Source: Sphagnum compactum
Taxonomy: Eukaryota > Bryophyta > Sphagnopsida > Sphagnales
DNA: 64,000 bases
NCBI GenBank assembly: GCA_965153455.1
Contig: OZ234493.1
Location: forward strand, 23,984,213 to 24,048,212
Direction of reading: 5' to 3'
Below the pieces are notes generated by a model, which worked only from the letters and a program-made list of their open reading frames with translations, searched no databases and was not told the origin of the DNA. Shown piece by piece: positions 57,600-64,000 of this stretch (position 1 is the stretch's first letter; every line of letters begins with the position of its first letter). A program made the position numbers and the translations under genes.

Positions 57600-58760
57600 T
57601 GAGTTTAATGCATGATTGATTATCACAATGAAGACACATCAAACCATCTTAAAAAAACCCAAATCCTTGAGTAATTGTCACAACCATAGGGCTTCCTTGG
57701 TTGCAATAATGGCATCAATGTATTTGGATTTAATGGAGGAAATGACCACATTAGGTTCCTTACCGACTTTGTTATGAAATGGCACTTATCCTCCAATAAG
57801 GAAAACATGATCATATATAGACCACCAAAAGTCAACTCACCCACCTTGCAATCCCAACCTAAGTTGAATTTGTCTAGCCTTAAAGAAACAAAGACTAAGA
57901 TGTGATGGTTGCAAATATAATAAAAGGAGCAATAGGCCAATGTGTACGTAATGCTTAAAATTATAATTTTGCATCTTTAAACAATCATATGTGGGGGAAC
58001 ATAATAAATTTTGGAATATGGTCTGTTCTTTGCAAAGTTTCAATGTTCGAAATTTGACGCAAATTGATGATGTTTCAAAAGTCCTTTTCAAGGTAGTTCA
58101 AGGTAGTTATGGATAATGTTTTTTTCTCAAACATTTTTTCATACCAAAGGTGCACCATTCCTTTTCAAAATTGAAAATGATATTAATATTGATGATTAGA
58201 AAAAAATCAATTGAAATTGGTGAATTTTGTTTTTAAGCACATTTTCAAGTGCATTTGATTCAAACGTGTTTTTGGTTTTCAAAATTATTAAATTTCATAA
58301 TGTGTTTTTAACAAAAGTTATTCACTTTTATGTGGTATAAAACATGAATTCAAAATATAAATGATACAAGACCAATATGTAATAAAAAAACATTTATATT
58401 TTACACACTTTGGTACATTAAGTATGAAAAATGCAAAAAAAAGGGGAAGAAAAGAACACATGAATGCCACATGTCAAAATGACTTTGACCTTGGCTACTT
58501 TTAGTGTGTTTTCACCTTGATGGATAATGCATAATATTGAATACCCATGTGTTTGGTTGCTTGAAGGTAGTGTGCAAAATGCGCTTTACAATAGAATAAT
58601 GCACCAACCTAGATTGGCCATAAATTAGGTCAAATTGCTAGAAAAGTAAAGTTTCACCTAGTACAAGTGGCAAGATACATTAAACTACCAATTGCATTAG
58701 CAAAGGGAACTAAAGCCATGTTGAATTATTCAACATATGTAAAGGACATCATGTCCTTGG
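57600..58760 (-). pseudogene. degenerate copia RNase H, split
   Basis: The upstream piece (58,760-58,500) has FANAIGSLMYLATCTR, HYSIVKRIL and YLQATKHMGIQYYALS, matching the YR..VGSLMY...TRPDI, H...VKRILRYL.GT segment. The downstream piece (57,900-57,600) has YDHVFLIGG, SIKSKYIDAIIATKEALWL and HCDNQSCIKLTQNVCFHNRS, matching GY.F.L...ISW, ALS..EAEY.A...A..E..WL and CDN.S...L..NP..H.R.KH. About 500 bp of unrelated DNA lies between them. Confidence 0.8.
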
Positions 58761-58829
58761 TATAATGAATTCTTGCTAAAAGAGGAGTGGCAATTGGTTT
58801 ACAAGTCTCCATGTGGAACTAGTGCAATT

Positions 58830-59610
58830 TTTAAAAAATATATTCTTCTTGAGAAAGAAAAAGTATTTTCCAAGTTTGACCATGTTCAAAAGTTGAATAC
58901 TTAAACATATTCAATGTTGTCATTGTTTCACATGGCAAAGCTTTTTGCCAAAAAACTTTTAAAAACATTGACGTGATCATCAACATATATTCCAATGACC
59001 CAAAAAAAAAAGTTTTCATGTAATTAATATAAAGATTTGTGTTAGAGGAACACCAAATATACCCAATATGCAAAAGATGAGCATTGAAATAGTCATATCA
59101 CACACAAGGTGCTTGCTTGAGCCCATAAAGAGACTTGAACAAGTGGCATACCTTAAGTTCTTTGCTTGGTGAAACATTGCCTTTTGGTTGTTCAAAAAAA
59201 ATCTTTTCTTTTAAATGGCCATGTAAGAATGCAATAGTAATGTCAAATTTAATAAATATAGTGGGCTCCATAAATGGCAACAATGGAGATGAGCACATGA
59301 AGAGATGTCATCTTGACAACCAAGGATAAAGTTTCCTTATAGTCAATGAACAATTGATGTCAAGTTTTTTATGTGAAACCTATGTCACCGACTATGCCTT
59401 GTAATATGAAAATAATGCGATTTTCATTTGTATCTATGCTAGAAACCCATTTAGAACTCACCATGGAGTTCGGACAATGAAAAGGTCAATCCAACAGAAT
59501 CCCAGTTGTATTTTCCATCATAAAACTGTATTCTATGTCAAGGGTTGTTCTCTAATGTGATGCATTAGGATCTTCAAAAGTTTCATCTAAGGAAAATGGT
59601 TCAACAACAT
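58830..59610 (-). pseudogene. degenerate copia reverse transcriptase
   Basis: The minus-strand order is VHVVEPFSLDETFEDPNASH, SFMMENTTGILLD, MVSSKWVSSIDTNENRI, DYKETLSLVVKMTSLHVLIS, FDITIAFLHGHLKEKIFFEQ, then FKSLYGLKQAPC and IGIYVDDHVNVFKSF. These match the copia RT blocks (the W...M..E...L..N.TW..V segment, KWV.K.K, DY.ETFSPV.K, D..TAFL.G.L...I...QP, KSLYGLKQ, and LYVDD). The YVDD active site is still readable at about 58,966-58,999, in a different frame from its neighbours, so several frameshifts separate the blocks. Confidence 0.88.
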
Positions 59611-60059
59611 GAACCATAGATGCATACATAAAATGGTTTTGATCATGATGTTTTTGAGATTATTAAACACCTTCAATGGTCTATTAGAAAGTTTAGTAAT
59701 TTACATGGATTTTGGAGATGCGGCAAGCTCTATGAACTCTGAGGTTAAAAAGAGACATTCAAAACTTTAGGTTGGTGACAAAGAATAGATATTGCCTTAT
59801 GGCTAGCTAATGATTGGGCAAATAGGTGGAAGGGAAATGGTGGTGTTTGTGTAGGAGAAATGTGCATGGGACATGAGTCTTGAAAATGTGTAGGAACCAT
59901 TGGAATTGTTAATAATGGATTTCAATTATTGGAAGGAATAAGATTTGGTTGATGAGGAGAAGGTGTTTGAGGTGTTGGTTGACTTGTAACTAAAGGCATG
60001 ACCCCCTCCCCCCCCCCCCCCCCCCCCCATCTCCATGAATTCCAACAATTTCATTATAA

Positions 60060-62380
60060 GGGTATTTGTTAATGGGCAAGTTTTGAACCTAGTTTTCTAG
60101 TTTAGTTAGTCTAGAGGGTAGGTAGAGTAACTTAGTGCTCTCTAGTTATTAAACGGTGAAGCTAACAAAATAGCTAAATTCTAGAAAGGGGATTGTATAG
60201 TGATCTTTTTCTTAGTGGCAACCTTTTGGCAATCGTAAATTAAAGAAAAAACTTTAGGAATATGCATGGCAACTTTTTGTACTTCACAATGCACTTTAAG
60301 TCAAATTTTACCTTGATCCAATGGTCAAATTAAAAGGATTGGGTACATTCAATGTACACATGATATATAATGTGCAATATTTTTATGGCTATAGGGTGTC
60401 ATGTGGGTGACATGTTCCATTAACAAGGGGAAAAAAATGCAAAAACAAAAGATCCCCAATTCAAGTTGTATTTCTCTTTTCATCATCAAAGTTTTTTTAA
60501 TGAAAATAATAATAAATTTTCATGGCTTTTGAACATTAAAAAATCACATCTAGTATCAAAGTGTTCTAGTAATTGTAACAACTTTCCCAAAGTTTGGTGG
60601 GTTTCCTATTCTTATATCATTGTCATTCTTCACCTAAAATTTCATTGAAAATGTCATCTATAGGTTCCTCACTTTGACATGTATTTTTTTTTCATACTTT
60701 TGTGATAGGTATTAATTTGGTCCAAATATATTCACCGCATACCAAAAAAAAAAAAAAAAAAAAAAAACCTTTTTGGAAGTTTTTTGAAAAATTAATTAAA
60801 TGAAGTTCCAAAAATTTCAAATACACCCAATTTAGTTCACAATATTGCTATCAAGCTTGAAATACATATCTTGTCAAATTTTTGAAATCCAAAAACTATT
60901 CTAATGGGCTTCCACTTGTCATGACCACAATAGTGTCCATGTTTGCCAAACGGAAGAAAGATGATGCCCTTAATCCGCATGAAATAGTGATGTCTTACAT
61001 TATTGCCTTCATACAATTCTAGTATTAACATCATGGGGTCATACCTTCTTCCAACCTATTACAAAATTCTTTCAATTGGAGTGATGATGAGGACCTAGAA
61101 TGTGGTATGGCACTTGAATTTGCTACTCCAACATTATAGTTGAATTGCAACCTAGCCCCTATGTTCAAACCTAGTAGTTTGAGGCAACATAGTGGCCCAA
61201 TAGCGTAGGGCAAGGGCAATAAGGCATCCTTTTCATCCTTTGGATCACAAGGACACAATCAACATCATAAGGGAAATATTTTTAAGGACAAACAATAGCT
61301 ATTGTAGTCTTATTGTAATTATTGTAATAAGAGGATTTATGAAGATAAGGTAAAGTTGACTTTGACTACTTACCTTTTAATTAATTTGGAAGGATTATTG
61401 TAGTGATTCAAGGATAGGGGTGAAGGAAAAAAAAAGATTTAGCTAAGGGCAACTACCATTTATAAATAATCACTAATTAGTGGGATAGTGGTTGGCTACC
61501 TACGGTGCGAAAGAATAGGAATGAAAGGGGGGTGAAGTGTGCGTGTGTGAAAGGTGTAAGAGGGAAGAGTTGAGTGTGTGGAGAATTACAAGACTCTAGC
61601 CAAAATGGGCTTGTAGGATCTAAAAGAAATATGATGTACTTAGAGCTGTATCATGTTTCAATGAATGAATCTTTGGGGTTTAGTGCATTAAAACTTGATA
61701 CCCTTACTATAATCTTTTTTTTTGGTATGCTTTGTTCATCTTTTCCCTTATAATATAGTAGATTAAATTTTTGTTTCCTTAAGTTCCTTTAATTGACTTC
61801 TTTTTTGCAAACATTAGTTACAATAGCTAGTTAAGTAGGTACAAGTTTGCAACCACCAACCTATACTATATGTTGGACTTAAAGTTAAATTTCTCATTTG
61901 TAAATCTTAATAGAATGACAAACTTGAGGACAATTTTATTAGGTCTCAAGAAAGAGAAAATTTCAAAACCATGTGGCACCTAGGCTAATTTAGCTTTTAG
62001 GGTTGAGCTTTTTTGATTGGCTCATCCCAAATGGCATTTTCAAAAAATCTTTTTTATTTTTGGGATCCTTATAATGCACCCTCTTATGCTGCTTACATTT
62101 GTTTGAACATTTGTTTGAAAATATGACAAACAATATGGATAACTTTTTGAGAAGGATAAACATTCGGTACCCCATACAACACTAGAATCTTTTATCTCAT
62201 ACTTTTGTTCCTAGGTAGTTAAGTAGGTAAACTAATTTAACAAGTAGATAATTAAGAGACATATGCCTTAATTAGGTAGGTAGGTAAGTGAAGTAGATAT
62301 AAGTATACTAATATACCTATATTAGTCAACATTAGAACTGGTATTTAATTACTTAGTAACTTGGAATATACCATGTACCC
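60060..62380. other. foreign DNA interrupting the copia element
   Basis: About 2.3 kb without copia-like coding separates the integrase remnant from the proline-rich linker at 59,700-60,000. It contains an A-tract (about 60,741-60,767), an unrecognised open frame at 61,031-61,258 (minus), and a part at 61,980-62,300 with a TAGG tract that resembles 3,760-3,900. Exact ends could not be set. A C-homopolymer lies at about 60,002-60,028. Confidence 0.45.
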
Positions 62381-62389
62381 CGAACTAAG

Positions 62390-62680
62390 TAATTTTTTGA
62401 AGTTGTAAAAACCTCTTCTCCCAAAAGGAATTGGATAGCTTGTTATATTGCAACATGTTGTGAATAGATTCCATCAAAATGCAAGTTTTCTATTAAAAAC
62501 CCCCATGTGTTCTGAGGGAGTAAACAAAGTGAAAAATTGACATTGGATGCCATGTTCATTGTATAATTTGTTGGATTCTAAAAAATTGTATTCACCACCA
62601 TTAATCAAAACAAAGGATTTTGATTTTTCTACCAATTTGATTCTCATTAAATGTTTTATAAATTTGAAAAGTTGAATTTG
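62390..62680 (-). pseudogene. copia integrase core remnant
   Basis: KLVEKSKSFVLINGGEYNF and NEHGIQCQFFTLFTPSEHMG, followed by VFNRKLAF and SNSFWEKRF, match the integrase core: L.SDNGGEY, the H.GI......PQ.NG..ER block and the LP...W.EA block. The second catalytic Asp (in SDNGG) is now Ile and the catalytic Glu (in ER) is now Asn, so the enzyme is dead. Confidence 0.8.
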
Positions 62681-62828
62681 CTAAATTGGGGACATGGACA
62701 CATCATCAACTAATATTGCTTTTCCCATGATTAAATGTATGAAAATTGATCCAATCTTAAAAGCTTGTTGTTGTCCATCATCTACTACAAAGATTATTTG
62801 AGGTTATGGCATTGTTTTGTTATGGGTG

Positions 62829-62890
62829 TAAAATTTTCTTTGAGGAGTCATATGTTGTGTGGCTCTAGAATCAACAATATACCAAGGATC
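62829..62890 (-). pseudogene. copia protease active-site remnant
   Basis: WYIVDSRATQHMTPQRKFYT corresponds to the retropepsin active site of copia polyproteins, W..DSGA..HM......F. The catalytic Asp is kept but the Gly after Ser is changed to Arg. Confidence 0.8.
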
Positions 62891-63029
62891 ATAAAAATTC
62901 AAACGTGACTCAAAAGTGACTAACAAAACAACTTGTATTTTTGCATTAGTTTGTGGCTTTGGAGAATTATGTATAGGAAGGTAGGCAATTTATATTTTCC
63001 AATGGCTTGATTTTTAACTCTTTCTTTAT

Positions 63030-63790
63030 AATTGGACGCAATATGTGATGGTTTGTCATAATAATAACATTATATTTCTAAATTGTTTATTGTCTTTGAT
63101 TGTTTAGAAGATGACTTTTGGTTAGTTGATTGTGATTGCAATATTTTGTATTATGATTTTTTTTGTCAAAATAGTTACTTGTTGGAAAGAAATGCAATTG
63201 ATTTTTCATTTCCAACTTTTGATTTTAAAATTGAATCTTCTTGCCTCATATTGAACATAATAGTTTGTAGATTTAAATTTGGTATACTCGCTTGAATTGG
63301 GACAAAACCATGCCATGAAGAAGGAAAATATGAAAGGAGTAATGAAACCTCTTTTTTTAATAGTAATATTTAATCCTAACGTGGTAGACTCTTTAAGAGT
63401 GTTTTGTCACTCTTTAAGAAAATCAGTCATGGACTTTCAAAGTAATTTTGACAATGTGAGATGAGTCAAATTTTTGTGAAAATAAACTTGTGATGTAGGA
63501 ATAGAAAGTTCATAAGTCTCTTTAAGCCTATCCCAAAGTTCTTTGGATGATTTGAGAGATTTCAACATAAGTAATTAAAGAAAATTCAATCAACATAAAT
63601 TTTTTTTCCACAATGAAGAAGGTTATTAACATGTGTTTAAAAATCTTTTGATATTCATTTTGTTAATTTATAAGTTCAAATGTGCTAGGATTAGGTTAGC
63701 TACCATCAACTACTCCCCATTGTTCCATTCTATCGAGAAACTTTTCCATCTTATATTCCATGTCGCACTGTTTGTGCTAAAAACAAATCT
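63030..63790 (-). pseudogene. degenerate copia gag
   Basis: The minus-strand translation starts MEKFLDRMEQWGVVDGS near 63,750, then KELWDRLKETYELSIPTSQV (63,555-63,485), matching the copia gag (UBN2-type) helix with the W..L...Y motif. SSWHGFVPIQASIPNLNLQ follows after frame changes. A decayed zinc knuckle CYYYDKPSHIASNYKE near 63,020-63,070 replaces the expected C..C.G.H....C, with two metal ligands lost. Confidence 0.75.
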
Positions 63791-64000
63791 ATTTGATAGT
63801 TTCAAACAAAAAAAGAAACTATGATGTGTTTTTTTGTTGTTGGACAAAACTTATTCATAATTTCATTTCCTTTGAAATAATAAGAACAAAAATAATTTGA
63901 TTCTAAGATTCATAACATATTGTACCAATGTTATGCATGTAAATGTTTTAGGACTTACACTTTGTTTAACTATAAATCCCATAATGAAATTGATTTACAC

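Larger units (their letters stand above)
57331..63940 (-). mobile_element. decayed Ty1/copia retrotransposon with nested insertion
   Basis: Reading the minus strand from high to low coordinates, I find a possible primer-binding site (TTGGTACAATATG, near 63,915-63,930), gag, protease, integrase, an interruption, a proline-rich linker, reverse transcriptase and RNase H, then a purine run AAAGGGGAGTG followed directly by TGTTGGCACATGG at about 57,339, the expected polypurine tract and LTR start. The order PR-IN-RT-RH is that of Ty1/copia. All parts have stops and frameshifts. If the 5' LTR is present it lies mostly beyond the window end. Extra DNA at about 60,060-62,380 and 57,950-58,480 suggests nested insertions. 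Confidence 0.85.

Noticed and set aside
60002-60028. Long C-homopolymer (also near 19,521-19,551)
   Set aside because: Probably a simple homopolymer whose length is unreliable in sequencing; no biological meaning assigned.
61031-61258. 75-residue minus-strand frame in the DNA interrupting the copia element
   Set aside because: Has ordinary composition but no recognisable motif; not enough to call a gene.

Overview
This window looks like nuclear DNA from a land plant, most likely a seed-free one with a large, repeat-rich genome (fern, lycophyte or moss). That guess rests on three things: intron-split genes of plant-specific families (a Dof zinc-finger factor, a GDSL esterase, a JASON-like protein), long AT-rich intergenic DNA, and a hAT-type transposase of a kind I associate with seed-free plants. 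No species is assigned.

Layout. 0-13 kb is repeat DNA: a decayed Ty3/gypsy pol remnant (about 1.86-3.0 kb, minus), a decayed CACTA-like repeat (3.1-4.0 kb), several degenerate tandem or inverted repeats, a complete non-autonomous CACTA element with 3-bp target duplications (9,396-12,082), a 44-bp tandem array and a LINE tail. 13-23.6 kb is the first genic island: a six-exon JASON-like gene (+), a small DnaJ-type zinc-finger gene (-), and, head-to-head with it, a two-exon TMEM45/DUF716 membrane-protein gene (+) whose intron holds a decayed duplicate of exon 2. 27.7-34.1 kb is a 6.4-kb hAT-type transposon with matching terminal inverted repeats, flanking duplications and a broken transposase. 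A 395-bp deletion derivative of the same family lies at 39,738-40,132. 40.5-50.7 kb is the second genic island: a possible unclassified transcript, a five-exon GDSL esterase/lipase gene (+) and a Dof transcription factor gene (-). The Dof stop codon lies inside a 37-bp tandem array. 52-57 kb is AT-rich and includes a degenerate satellite of roughly 230-bp units. 57.3-63.9 kb is a decayed Ty1/copia element (-) with recognisable gag, protease, integrase, RT and RNase H pieces and at least one nested insertion.

The genes do not form one pathway; they are ordinary, independently regulated plant genes among transposons. The notable content is transposon biology (a hAT parent and its miniature derivative in one window, a CACTA element carrying an internal foldback) and repeat-driven change inside genes (the TMEM45 exon duplication, the Dof 3' array). 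Exon boundaries were placed by eye from GT/AG sites and reading-frame continuity.
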